Shown: positions 34,435-42,333 of the stretch, piece after piece | Layout of the letters: the number at the start of each line of letters is the position of its first letter | Numbering within the stretch: position 1 is the first letter of the stretch | From: Microbacteriaceae bacterium VKM Ac-2855 | GTDB lineage: Bacteria; Actinomycetota; Actinomycetes; Actinomycetales; Microbacteriaceae | Assembly (NCBI GenBank): GCA_013204985.1 | Contig: JABMLG010000003.1 | Location: 372,001 to 436,000, forward strand | DNA length: 64,000 bases | Reading direction: 5' to 3' | Position numbers and translations under genes: made by a program | The notes under the pieces: generated by a model | Told to the model about the DNA's origin: nothing | Seen by the model: the letters and a program-made list of their open reading frames with translations, nothing else | Database searches by the model: none

Positions 34435-35610
34435 ATGCCGGACACCTCCGGATTCTCGCCCGAGCCGCTGCAGCGCATCGTCGAGCGGTTGGCGAACACG
34501 CTGCACCGCTCGGTCGCCGTCGACGACGCGGAGTTGCGGCTGCTCGCGAACAGCGCCCACTTCGGTGACGAGGATCCGGCACGCATCCACTCGCTGGTCG
34601 GCCGCTCGCAGACCCCGGAGCGGATGGAATGGTCACGGGTGCACGGCGTGCTCCGCGCGACGGCGCCGATCAACACGCCGGGTGAACCCGCGCTGGGCAT
34701 CCGGCCGCGATACGTCGTTCCGGTCCGGCTCGACCGCGAGCTGCTGGCGATCATCTGGATCATCGACGACGGCACACTGACGCCGGATGAGATCGCGGCG
34801 ATCGATCGTGCGGCGGACGACGTCCGCGTGGTCGTGCTGCAGCGCGCCCACCGCTATGAGGAGGACGTGCGCCGACTGCAGCAGCGGCTCGCGGGTCTGG
34901 TGTCGGGCGATACGGCGGAGAGGGCCGCGGCGGCGTCCGAGCTGAGCTCGTTCCGCGACTGCTCGGCGTTCCAGGTGGTCCTGCTGCGGACGGAGACCGA
35001 GACGGCTCCGCCGCTGCGGGTGATCGAGCGAGCGATCGCGCCGCGGAGCTCGGCACTGGCCGTCGCGCGGATCGGCGGCGAGATGATGCTGCTGATCGGC
35101 TACGCGTCCGTTCCCGCATCCGAACAGCAGGACGCCATGGTGGATGCCCTCCTGCGCGCGCTCGATGCGGAGACGGCGGGGGTCGTGGTCGGGGTGGGTG
35201 GCGTGGTCGATGACCTCGAGCTGGCCTACGCATCCCGCGACCAGGCCGATCGGGCGCTGCGGATCGCTCGCGCCCGCGATGAACGGACGGTTCGTTGGGA
35301 GCAGTCGACCCTCGACGGTCTCCTCGCGGCCGCACTGCCCGAGCACCTGCCGGCGCACCTGCTGCCGCCGGCGCTGGCCGACGCGATCGAGAGCCAGTCG
35401 GAGGAGAACCTGCTCGCCGTGCGCGGTTATCTCGCCAACGCCGGCAACGTGGTGAAGACCAGCACCGAACTGCACCTGCACCGCACCACCGTCTACTACC
35501 GGCTGAGTCGCTTCACCGAAGGCACAGGCCTCGACCTGGAGGACGGCGACACCCGCCTTCTGCTGCACCTCTGGTTCGCACTGCGCCCCTACACGATTCT
35601 GGTGCCCTGA
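34435..35610 (+). CDS. PucR/CdaR-type transcriptional regulator
   Basis: Regulator of 391 residues with a GAF-like ligand region at the N-terminus, a GGDEF-related middle part (FQVVLLRTETETAP to VVGVGGVVDDLELAYASRDQADRALRIA) and the C-terminal PucR helix-turn-helix NAGNVVKTSTELHLHRTTVYYRLSRF. GGGAGGAGG lies upstream of the ATG at 34435. Divergent from metQNI and upstream of FAD oxidases; relatives control purine, sugar-acid or amine catabolism, so the downstream oxidase gene is a plausible target. No operator was identified with confidence. Confidence 0.9.
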   Translation: MPDTSGFSPEPLQRIVERLANTLHRSVAVDDAELRLLANSAHFGDEDPARIHSLVGRSQTPERMEWSRVHGVLRATAPINTPGEPALGIRPRYVVPVRLDRELLAIIWIIDDGTLTPDEIAAIDRAADDVRVVVLQRAHRYEEDVRRLQQRLAGLVSGDTAERAAAASELSSFRDCSAFQVVLLRTETETAPPLRVIERAIAPRSSALAVARIGGEMMLLIGYASVPASEQQDAMVDALLRALDAETAGVVVGVGGVVDDLELAYASRDQADRALRIARARDERTVRWEQSTLDGLLAAALPEHLPAHLLPPALADAIESQSEENLLAVRGYLANAGNVVKTSTELHLHRTTVYYRLSRFTEGTGLDLEDGDTRLLLHLWFALRPYTILVP

Positions 35611-35722
35611 CCCCTCCCGCGGGAGGGCGGAGGGTGGCGCTCCGACAGGCGTCGATCCGCGCGCGAGCAGGTTTCGACAGCGGTGCCTGCGCCCGCCGGC
35701 GCGGGCGTGCCTACCATCAAGG

Positions 35723-36967
35723 ATGGCTACGAATATCGGACCGGTCTGCGTCATCGGCGCGGGCATCCTCGGCGCTTCGACGGCGCTGCATTTGATGCTC
35801 GGCGGAGCGAGTGAGCTCACGCTGATCGACGCGGGCTCGCCGCTCAGCGGCACCACCGCTGCGGGCGCCGGATTCGTGGCGCGCTTCGGCGCCGACCACC
35901 ACCGCCGCATCGGCGAAGGCGCGATCCCGCTGGAGGAGTACGGCCTCGACTTCTACCGCGGCCTGCACGAGGACGGCGTCGACATCGAGTTCGCGCACAA
36001 CGGCAACATCGCCATCGCGCGCTCGGCCGGTGTGCTCGACACGCTGGAGCAGGGCATCGCCCGGCATCCGCTCGCCAGCCCCGGCACGCGGGTGCTCGAC
36101 GCCGACGGCGTCGCCGAGCGGATGCACGGCGCGATCGATCCAGCCGCCATCGTCGGCGGCGTGCTGATGCCGGAGGCGATCCAGCTGACGACGGCGAAGG
36201 CGCTGACCGAGATCCTCGACAGGCTCGAGGCCGGTGGCGTCAGGGTCCTCTGGAACACGACCGCAACAGGCGTGAAGCTGCACAACGGCGCGGTAGCCGG
36301 GGTGCACACGCCGGCGGGCACTGTCGACGCGACGACGATCGTCTTCGCGGCCGGCGCGTGGACGTCCGAACTGTTGCGCGGCGTCGGTCGACCGCTGCCG
36401 CTGGTGCCGACCGTCGCCACGCGTTTCGTGTCGGAGCCCGCCGGGCTGCCCGCGACGATGCCGACCGTGCAGAGCCTCGAGCTCGGCCTGTGGCTGCGGG
36501 AGCTCCGGGGTGCTTTCTCGTGGGGCGGCGGCTTCGCCTACCGACGAGTGTCGGCGCTCGCTGCCGAGGAGGGGCTCTCCTTCGGTTTCGAGCGCCCGGT
36601 GTCACCCACGTTGATCACGCAGCAGCACGCGGCTCAGGCCCGGATCGCGGAGGTCTTCCCGGCGCTCGCCGGTCTGCAGACGGCGGAGATCGTGCAGGGG
36701 ATCCCCGTCTACTCCGTCGACGGTGGGCTCTACGCGGGCGCGGTTCCCGGCATCGACGGACTGTGGGCGCTCGCCGGCGACAACGAATCGGGCGTGACGC
36801 ACGGGCCGGGTATGGGCCGCCTCGTCGCCGAGCTCATCCTCGGGGTGCAGCCGTACGCCGATCCGGCGCCGTTCAGGCTCGACCGGGTCGACCCGGCCCA
36901 CTACCCCGACGAGTCGGCGATCGTGGCGGCGATGGCCGGCGATCGTGTGGCGGCGGCGCTGAACTGA
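35723..36967 (+). CDS. FAD-dependent amine/amino-acid oxidoreductase (DAO family)
   Basis: Oxidoreductase of 414 residues. The N-terminal Rossmann motif VIGAGILGASTALHLMLGG binds FAD; SGTTAAGAGFVARFG and the closing LWALAGDNESGVTHGPGMG are the usual DAO-family segments. Relatives oxidise sarcosine, glycine, dimethylglycine or D-amino acids and often pass electrons to oxygen. It lies 112 bases downstream of the PucR-type regulator on the same strand. Convergent with a second FAD oxidase, the two 3' ends being separated by a 14-bp tandem repeat. Confidence 0.9.
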   Translation: MATNIGPVCVIGAGILGASTALHLMLGGASELTLIDAGSPLSGTTAAGAGFVARFGADHHRRIGEGAIPLEEYGLDFYRGLHEDGVDIEFAHNGNIAIARSAGVLDTLEQGIARHPLASPGTRVLDADGVAERMHGAIDPAAIVGGVLMPEAIQLTTAKALTEILDRLEAGGVRVLWNTTATGVKLHNGAVAGVHTPAGTVDATTIVFAAGAWTSELLRGVGRPLPLVPTVATRFVSEPAGLPATMPTVQSLELGLWLRELRGAFSWGGGFAYRRVSALAAEEGLSFGFERPVSPTLITQQHAAQARIAEVFPALAGLQTAEIVQGIPVYSVDGGLYAGAVPGIDGLWALAGDNESGVTHGPGMGRLVAELILGVQPYADPAPFRLDRVDPAHYPDESAIVAAMAGDRVAAALN

Positions 36968-36978
36968 GCCGACTCCGC

Positions 36979-37087
36979 GACCGAGGCTCAGCGACCGAGG
37001 CTCTGCGACCGAGCCTCAGCGACCGAGGCTCAGCGACCGAGGCTCAGCGACCGAGGCTCAGCGACCGAGCCTCAGCGACCGAGCCGG
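36979..37087. repeat. 14-bp tandem repeat between convergent oxidase genes
   Basis: Seven full units of GACCGAGGCTCAGC or one-base variants (36979-37076) and a partial eighth (37077-37087). Units 3 and 7 have GAGCCTC in place of GAGGCTC, which makes them complementary to neighbouring units and allows hairpins. The stop codon of the minus-strand gene lies in unit 7, so the array was probably seeded by that gene end. Not a CRISPR: there are no spacers. Confidence 0.95.
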
Positions 37088-38181
37088 AACCGCGCGGGCG
37101 CGGTCAGACCCTCGGCGAGGTCGACCAGGATCCGACCGATCGCCGGCGTGAACTTGAAGCCGTGGCCCGAGAATCCCGCGCCGACGACGACGGGCCCTTC
37201 GCGATCGAGCACGAAATCCTCATCCGCCGTCATCGTGTAGGTGCAGCTGATCACGTCGAACACATCCGGATCCGCGCCGGGCAGCCACTCGCCGACGTAC
37301 CGGCGCAGCGCGGCCAGTTGCCCCGGATCCGCGTGGTGCGGGCGATGGTCGGGATCGATCGCGGCCCCCACCCCGTGCCAGCCCGCCTTGAGGCCCTCAC
37401 CGGGCGTGAGCATTCCGTAGACCGCGCTGAGCCAGTACGCGTCCTCGGGCGCGTCGGGGTCGGGCGAATGGTTGAAGCTGGGCCAGGCGATGTCGGTGAC
37501 TCGGGGGCGGAAATGCGCGGGATGCTCCTCCGTCACCACCAGCCGCGGCAGCGGCATCCGTGAGCCGAGAAGGGCCGTGGTCCAGGCACCCGCAGTGACG
37601 ATCACCCGGCGTGCACGGTATTCGGCGTCATCCGTGCCGACGACGACCTCGTCGGGACCCACGACATCGATCGAGCGGACCGGGCTCTCGTATCGGAAGA
37701 GCGCCGAACGGCGCTCCGCTGCGGCGCGCAAGGCGATCAGGGCTTCGTCGGCTCGAACGCGACCGCCACCCGGTACATGCAGCACCTCGCTTCGGAAGCG
37801 CAGACCCGGCCAGCGCGCGGCGGCCTCACCGGGCGACAGAAACACGCTGTCGATTCCGACACGCTCGTGCTCCGCCCGCACACGCAGCAGCGGCGCGAGA
37901 TGACCGTGGTTCACCAGGCCCACGCTCTCGAGAAGGGTCTCGCCGTGCTCCTCGGCCAGCGTGTTCCACATCCGTCGCGCTTCGACCACGAGGTCGACGT
38001 AGTCGGCGCGGTCGTAGGCCTCATTGAAGTTGCGGGTCGCGCCGTGCGAGGCGCCGTGGTGGTGACCGAAGTCGAACTGTTCGAGCAGCACGACGTCGAG
38101 TCCGCGCTGCGCGGCCTGCCACGCCGCCGCCGAGCCCATCGCTCCGCCGCCGACGATCACGATGTCGAGCTTCTCGCCCAC
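37072..38181 (-). CDS. FAD-dependent monomeric sarcosine oxidase/N-methyltryptophan oxidase-like protein
   Basis: Oxidase of 369 residues. FAD motif IVIVGGGAMGSAAAWQAAQRG, the flavin-contact region HHHGASHGATRNFNEAY (where sarcosine oxidases have SSHGxxR), and the closing VVVGAGFSGHGFKFTPAIG typical of MSOX/SolA proteins including the Gly-Phe-Ser-Gly-His-Gly-Phe-Lys stretch. The Cys that carries covalent FAD in these enzymes is plausible in VISCTYTMTADEDF. The GTG at 38179-38181 was chosen because GGAGGGA is five bases upstream; no ATG fits. The substrate is an N-methylated amino acid by family. Confidence 0.9.
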   Translation of the reverse strand: MGEKLDIVIVGGGAMGSAAAWQAAQRGLDVVLLEQFDFGHHHGASHGATRNFNEAYDRADYVDLVVEARRMWNTLAEEHGETLLESVGLVNHGHLAPLLRVRAEHERVGIDSVFLSPGEAAARWPGLRFRSEVLHVPGGGRVRADEALIALRAAAERRSALFRYESPVRSIDVVGPDEVVVGTDDAEYRARRVIVTAGAWTTALLGSRMPLPRLVVTEEHPAHFRPRVTDIAWPSFNHSPDPDAPEDAYWLSAVYGMLTPGEGLKAGWHGVGAAIDPDHRPHHADPGQLAALRRYVGEWLPGADPDVFDVISCTYTMTADEDFVLDREGPVVVGAGFSGHGFKFTPAIGRILVDLAEGLTAPARFRLGR

Positions 38182-38449
38182 GGTGCTCCCTCCGATCGAT
38201 GCCTCATCCACCCTCCCCGCCGGCGCATCGCTCGGCAATCGACAGGTGGCGAGGCCGGGTGGTCGACGTCTCGTCAGGAGTCGAAGCCGACACAGCAGCA
38301 GAGTTCGACAAACGTCGCATCCGCCGGGCGCAGGGTGCGACGACTATGCAACGCCGCGCGGCGTGCTGGTCGGCACCATGGAGGGACAGCCCTGCTCGTC
38401 CGTCACCCTCGTCCCGCTTCCCTCTGTGCGGGACCCAAGGAGCCACTCC

Positions 38450-40066
38450 ATGCGCCCTCGCCTCCTGCCCGCGCTCGCCGTCCTCACGGCGACCGGCCTC
38501 GCCCTCTCCGCCTGCTCGGCCTCGACGGAGGGCGGGTCGACCGCCGACGGGATCATCGTCGGCACGACCGACTCCGTGACCGCGCTCGACCCGGCGGGTT
38601 CGTGGGATCGCGGCTCATCGACGCTGCAGAACCAGGTGTTCTCGTGGCTGCTCACCTCGGAGCCCGGCTCCACCGATCCGGTGCCGGACCTCGCCGCGTC
38701 CGCCGAGTTCACCTCGCCCACCGAGTACACGGTGGTGCTGCGCGAGGGGGTGACCTTCGCGAACGGCAACGCGCTGACCGCCTCCGACGTGAAGTTCAGC
38801 TTCGATCGCCAACTCGCGATCGCCGACGAGAACGGGCCCAGCTCGCTGCTCTCCGACCTCGTCTCGACGACGACCTCGGGCGACGACACGGTGGTCTTCA
38901 CCCTCGCCAGCACCGACAACAAGCTGTGGCCGCAGCTGTTGACCAGCCCGGCCGCGGCGATCGTGGATGAGGACGTCTTCTCGGCGGAGAAGCTCACCAG
39001 CGACGACGACATCGTCGCGGGCGAGGCGTTCGAGGGTCAGTACTCGATCTCGAGCTACACCAAGAACACGTTGGTCCAGCTGACGAAGAACGCCGACTAC
39101 GACGGCCTCCTCGGTGCGGCGAAGAACGACGCGGTCGTGGTGAAGTATTACGCCGACGAGAGCAACCTCAAGCTCGATCTGCAGGAGGGCGAGATCCAGG
39201 TCGCCTACCGCACGCTCAACGCGACGGACACCGACGACCTGCGCGGTGACGACAGCGTCGAGGTGCACACCGGACCCGGTGCCGAGATGCGCTTCTTCGC
39301 CTTCAACCTCGAGACGATGCCCTTCGGCTCCGCCACCGCGGAGGCCGATGAGGCGAAGGCGCTCGCCGTACGCACCGCGGTCGCCGATCTGATCGACCGC
39401 GAGGAGATCGCGTCGCAGGTCTATAAAGACACCTACTCCCCGCTCTACACGATCGTGCCCGAGGGCGTGACCGGATCGACGCCGGCGTACGAGGCGCTCT
39501 ACGGCGACACGCAAGGTGGCGCCAGCCTCGACGCCGCGACCGCAGCGCTCGCCGCGGCCGGCGTCAGCACCCCGATCGAGCTGAAGCTGCAGTACAACAC
39601 CGACCACTACGGTGCGAGCACCTCGGACGAGTACGCGTTGATCAAGAACCAGCTCGAGGAGAGCGGCCTGTTCTCGGTCGACCTGCAGTCGACCGAGTGG
39701 ACCCAGTACGTGCAGCAGTTCTCGACCACGTACCCCGCCTACCAGCTCGGCTGGTTCGCCGACTACCCGGATGCGGACAACTACCTGCACCTGCTCGAGG
39801 GAACCGATGAGTCGCCTTCCGTGCTCGGCGCCGCGGCCAACGATCCGGCTTTCAACGCCCTCGTGCTGCAGGAGCGCGCTCTCGACCCGGGCGCCGAACG
39901 CGATGCCGTGCTCGCGCAGGCTCAGCAGCTCGCCGCCGAGCGCCTGGTCACCGTCCCGCTACTGCAGGGCACCGAGACGGCGATCGCGAGCACCAGTGTG
40001 CAGGGCGTCGACGACACGCTCGACGGCTCCGGCCGGTTCCGGTTCGGACTGCTCAGCATCGGCTGA
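38450..40066 (+). CDS. ABC transporter substrate-binding lipoprotein, SBP family 5 (orphan)
   Basis: Lipoprotein of 538 residues; start at 38450 with AAGGAG upstream, signal with lipobox LALSAC. SBP family 5 segments are visible: VVLREGVTFANGNALTASDVKFSFDR, FEGQYSISSYTKN and YPDADNYLHLL near the end. No permease or ATPase follows; transcription ends at the hairpin at 40098-40133 and then an islet begins. Divergent from the sarcosine-oxidase-like gene, so both might serve amine or peptide use. It could work with the transporter encoded at 3113-6999 or with one outside the window. Confidence 0.92.
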   Translation: MRPRLLPALAVLTATGLALSACSASTEGGSTADGIIVGTTDSVTALDPAGSWDRGSSTLQNQVFSWLLTSEPGSTDPVPDLAASAEFTSPTEYTVVLREGVTFANGNALTASDVKFSFDRQLAIADENGPSSLLSDLVSTTTSGDDTVVFTLASTDNKLWPQLLTSPAAAIVDEDVFSAEKLTSDDDIVAGEAFEGQYSISSYTKNTLVQLTKNADYDGLLGAAKNDAVVVKYYADESNLKLDLQEGEIQVAYRTLNATDTDDLRGDDSVEVHTGPGAEMRFFAFNLETMPFGSATAEADEAKALAVRTAVADLIDREEIASQVYKDTYSPLYTIVPEGVTGSTPAYEALYGDTQGGASLDAATAALAAAGVSTPIELKLQYNTDHYGASTSDEYALIKNQLEESGLFSVDLQSTEWTQYVQQFSTTYPAYQLGWFADYPDADNYLHLLEGTDESPSVLGAAANDPAFNALVLQERALDPGAERDAVLAQAQQLAAERLVTVPLLQGTETAIASTSVQGVDDTLDGSGRFRFGLLSIG

Positions 40067-40096
40067 GTCGGACCCCCTCGGGCGAGGACGAATCGA

Positions 40097-40151
40097 GCGG
40101 ATGCGGAGAGAACGGGCGGTCCTCTCCGCATCCGTTTCGTTTCTCCTCCGG
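40097..40151. repeat. 55-bp direct repeat, left copy, containing a terminator
   Basis: Stem CGGATGCGGAGAG/CTCTCCGCATCCG with an 11-base loop, followed by TTTCGTTTCTCC. It ends the transcript of the binding-protein gene. The same 55 bases with three changes recur at 41448-41502. The rest of 40067-40397 outside this copy holds no gene I can support. Confidence 0.9.
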
Positions 40152-40397
40152 CGAGGGGGCGCGGTTTGTGCTCCAAGACTTGGTGCCGTCGACCGGCGGG
40201 ACGATCCCGAGCGGCAATGTAGATCGTCGCGGTACAGCTACACCTGCTGGGAACCCAGACGTGCCCCGAACCAGGCGTTTGCCGACAACTCTGAGTGAGC
40301 GGACGCAGGTCGAGCCTCTACTCGATGTCGGTGCTGAACGTCATAATGGGCACAGCGTCGAAGTCGGCGCGGGGCAGGACAACTGAAGGGATCCACA

Positions 40398-40571
40398 TTG
40401 GGTAAACACGAGACTGAGCGCCCCAACGGCCCGCTAACGGTTCCGGCGAGTGCTGACCCTGATTGGCGCGAGAAGGTCGACGCTGCACGGCTGGCCCGCG
40501 AGACCGCCATTAGGGTGCGACAAGGCCGACCTACGAGTTTTCGTCGAGGTGTCGGACACGACGCCCGATGA
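40398..40571 (+). CDS. Small hydrophilic protein with TTG start, coupled to the protease gene
   Basis: A 57-residue frame starting TTG at 40398 (GAAGGGAT seven bases upstream) and ending TGA at 40569-40571, overlapping the ATG of the next gene (ATGA). The protein begins MGKHETERPNGPL and ends with a basic SFRRGVGHDAR; it has no Cys and no membrane segment, and has a short helix-like DWREKVDAARLARETAIRV. I recognise no family. The coupling, the ribosome binding site and shared base composition argue that it is real and acts with the protease, possibly as a partner or substrate. The rest of 40152-40397 upstream shows a CATAAT (40342-40347) that may be a -10 box. Confidence 0.6.
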   Translation: MGKHETERPNGPLTVPASADPDWREKVDAARLARETAIRVRQGRPTSFRRGVGHDAR

Positions 40572-41428
40572 GTGGTTCGCTCCTTGGCGGGAGCAGCAAA
40601 ACCTATCTCTTTGCCGCGCAGCACGCTGACCGATATGAGCGGCAAACAATCATTCGCGCTTACGAAGAATTAACCGGAGCTCGCCTGATCGTGCTGATTG
40701 ATCAGATCTTTAGTCCGGGCGTCACGCTTCTGGAAGAACTTCTCATGGACGCCTCCCGCGACCAGCCTCTTCACCTATTGTTGTCGAGCCCTGGTGGCGA
40801 TGGTGAAGTGGCAGTGCGCCTGGTTCGCTCCATGCAGGCGCGCTGCTCGCAACTGACGATAATCGTTCCGGATATGGCGAAGTCGGCGGGTACCATCATG
40901 TGCCTCGGTGCAAATCAAATTCTTATGGCCCCGGCTTCTGATCTCGGCCCAGTGGACCCGCAATTCCAACACAACGGCCGCCTGGTAGGGGCGAAGGAGA
41001 TTCAAAATGCGGTAGCGAGGGCGGAAGAGCGAGTGGCGGCCGAACCAGCGTCATTCCCCCTATATTCTGGGCTTTTGGCGGATGTGACAATGGTCATGGT
41101 TGAGCAAGCGCGTTCGGCTATGGCACGGAGCTACTCTTTAATCGACGAGGCCATCGAATGCTCTGGCCTGGACTCTTCGGCTCGAGCCGCCCTCGTCGAA
41201 AAAGTGAAAGGTCCCTTAATTGACGAGGCGCACTACCATGGCGCCACGGTCGGGCCAGAAGCGGCTCGTAATCTCGGCCTGCCGGTCACTATTGTTGATC
41301 CAACCTCGGATCAATGGCAGCATATTTGGGCGTTGTGGACACGTTACTTTCAAATGGGGGCGTGGCCGGCTGGGGGCGTTGCGGTTTACGAGGGGCGTGT
41401 TGCGTCGCAAATTCGGTACCCGAGCTAG
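40568..41428 (+). CDS. Clp-fold serine protease of the SDH proteinase/SppA-like group
   Basis: Soluble protein of 286 residues with the ClpP/crotonase fold: LHLLLSSPGGDGEVAVRLVR supplies the oxyanion Gly-Gly (residues 76-77), and the catalytic Ser is in VPDMAKSAGTIMCLGANQI (S106), followed by LGPVDPQF. This pattern is that of serine dehydrogenase proteinase (SDH_sah) proteins. No signal peptide or membrane span is seen, so it should be cytoplasmic. Base composition and codon use differ from the flanking genes, and the gene sits in an islet bounded by direct repeats. Its start overlaps the small gene upstream. The substrate is unknown; a role in defence or stress is speculation. Confidence 0.85.
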   Translation: MSGSLLGGSSKTYLFAAQHADRYERQTIIRAYEELTGARLIVLIDQIFSPGVTLLEELLMDASRDQPLHLLLSSPGGDGEVAVRLVRSMQARCSQLTIIVPDMAKSAGTIMCLGANQILMAPASDLGPVDPQFQHNGRLVGAKEIQNAVARAEERVAAEPASFPLYSGLLADVTMVMVEQARSAMARSYSLIDEAIECSGLDSSARAALVEKVKGPLIDEAHYHGATVGPEAARNLGLPVTIVDPTSDQWQHIWALWTRYFQMGAWPAGGVAVYEGRVASQIRYPS

Positions 41429-41447
41429 GAAGCGCGGTTTTCGCCCT

Positions 41448-41502
41448 GCGGATGCGGAGAGAACCGGCGGTTCTTTCCGCATCCGTTTCGTTTCTCCTCC
41501 GG
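41448..41502. repeat. 55-bp direct repeat, right copy, containing a terminator
   Basis: Matches 40097-40151 in 52 of 55 positions. The three changes keep the hairpin: one is in the loop, one at its edge and one gives a G-U pair. It lies 19 bases after the protease stop and faces the 3' end of the nei-type gene. Confidence 0.9.
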
Positions 41503-41545
41503 TGAGGAACGAGGGGCGAGGGGGCGAGGCGCGCCGGCTGCCCGG

Positions 41546-42331
41546 TCAACTCTGGCAGCGCGGGCAGAAGTAGGTGATCCGCAGTTGCAACTCGTCGTCG
41601 CCCAGCTCACTCCGTCGGATGGGGGTGCGGCAGCGCCGACACGGCTTACCCTCGCGCCCGTAGACCCACAGCTGCTGGCCGGGCCGGAGGTTGCCGGTCG
41701 TGGTGCGTTCGGTGCGGTCCTTATTGGCGACGATCATCCGCTGGGCGAGCGTGATCGTGCGGGCGAGGTCACCCGATTCGCCGACGGGCCGGGTCGGCAG
41801 GATGCCGCGTAGGAAGCACACCTCGGCGCGGTACACGTTTCCGAGGCCGGCGAGGTTGCGCTGATCGAGCAGGGCCAGCCCGATCGGCCGTTCCGGGCTC
41901 GCGGCGAGACGTCGCAGCGCTTCCTCCGCGTTCCAGTCGGGACCGAGCAGGTCGGGGCCGAGGTAGCCGACGGCGTCGTCCTCTTCGCTGCCGCGCAGGA
42001 TCTCGAGCGTGCCGAGTTCGAAGCCGACGGCCTGCCAGCGCTCCGTCTCGAGGATGATGCGGGCCTGATACGCCGGGCGTCGCCATTTCACCGGCGTGGT
42101 GCGGTCGTAGAGATGCCAGCTGCCCTCCATCTTGAGATGCGAGTGGATGAGGTAGTCGCCCACGCGCATCAGCAGGTGCTTGCCGCGCGGCACCACGGAG
42201 TCGATCCGCTCGCCGGTCAGGTCGACCGTCGCGTATTTCGGCACCCGCACGTCGCACCGCGTCAGCATCTCTCCGTCGAGCGCTGCGGCCAGGTTGTGCG
42301 CTGCTCGGTAGACGGTGTCTCCCTCGGGCAC
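41546..42331 (-). CDS. nei2: Fpg/Nei family DNA glycosylase (Nei2-type)
   Basis: Base-excision-repair glycosylase/AP lyase of 261 residues. The N-terminal MPEGDTVYRAA places the catalytic Pro2 and Glu3; the middle has the helix-two-turn-helix region (DQRNLAGLGNVYRAEVCFLRG), and the C-terminus has a zinc finger CRRCRTPI to FCPRCQ. It starts 2 bases after the lhr stop, in the same operon; lhr-nei2 pairing is common in actinobacteria. Specificity for oxidised pyrimidines is inferred from the Nei2 group. Confidence 0.93.
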   Translation of the reverse strand: MPEGDTVYRAAHNLAAALDGEMLTRCDVRVPKYATVDLTGERIDSVVPRGKHLLMRVGDYLIHSHLKMEGSWHLYDRTTPVKWRRPAYQARIILETERWQAVGFELGTLEILRGSEEDDAVGYLGPDLLGPDWNAEEALRRLAASPERPIGLALLDQRNLAGLGNVYRAEVCFLRGILPTRPVGESGDLARTITLAQRMIVANKDRTERTTTGNLRPGQQLWVYGREGKPCRRCRTPIRRSELGDDELQLRITYFCPRCQS

Positions 42332-42333
42332 GC

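Larger units (their letters stand above)
40152..41502 (+). mobile_element. Low-GC genomic islet bounded by terminator copies
   Basis: About 1.35 kb between the two 55-bp copies. Base composition is visibly lower than in the neighbours: 40621-40680 contains 31 G/C in 60, and codons such as TTA, ATA and AAT appear that the flanking genes avoid. It carries a small TTG-start gene and a protease gene, and no transposase or integrase. Acquisition by recombination at the repeated terminator is inferred; which copy is ancestral is not known. Confidence 0.55.

Noticed and set aside
36979-37087. Short direct repeats resembling a CRISPR array
   Set aside because: Units of 14 bases abut each other without spacers, and no cas gene is in the window.
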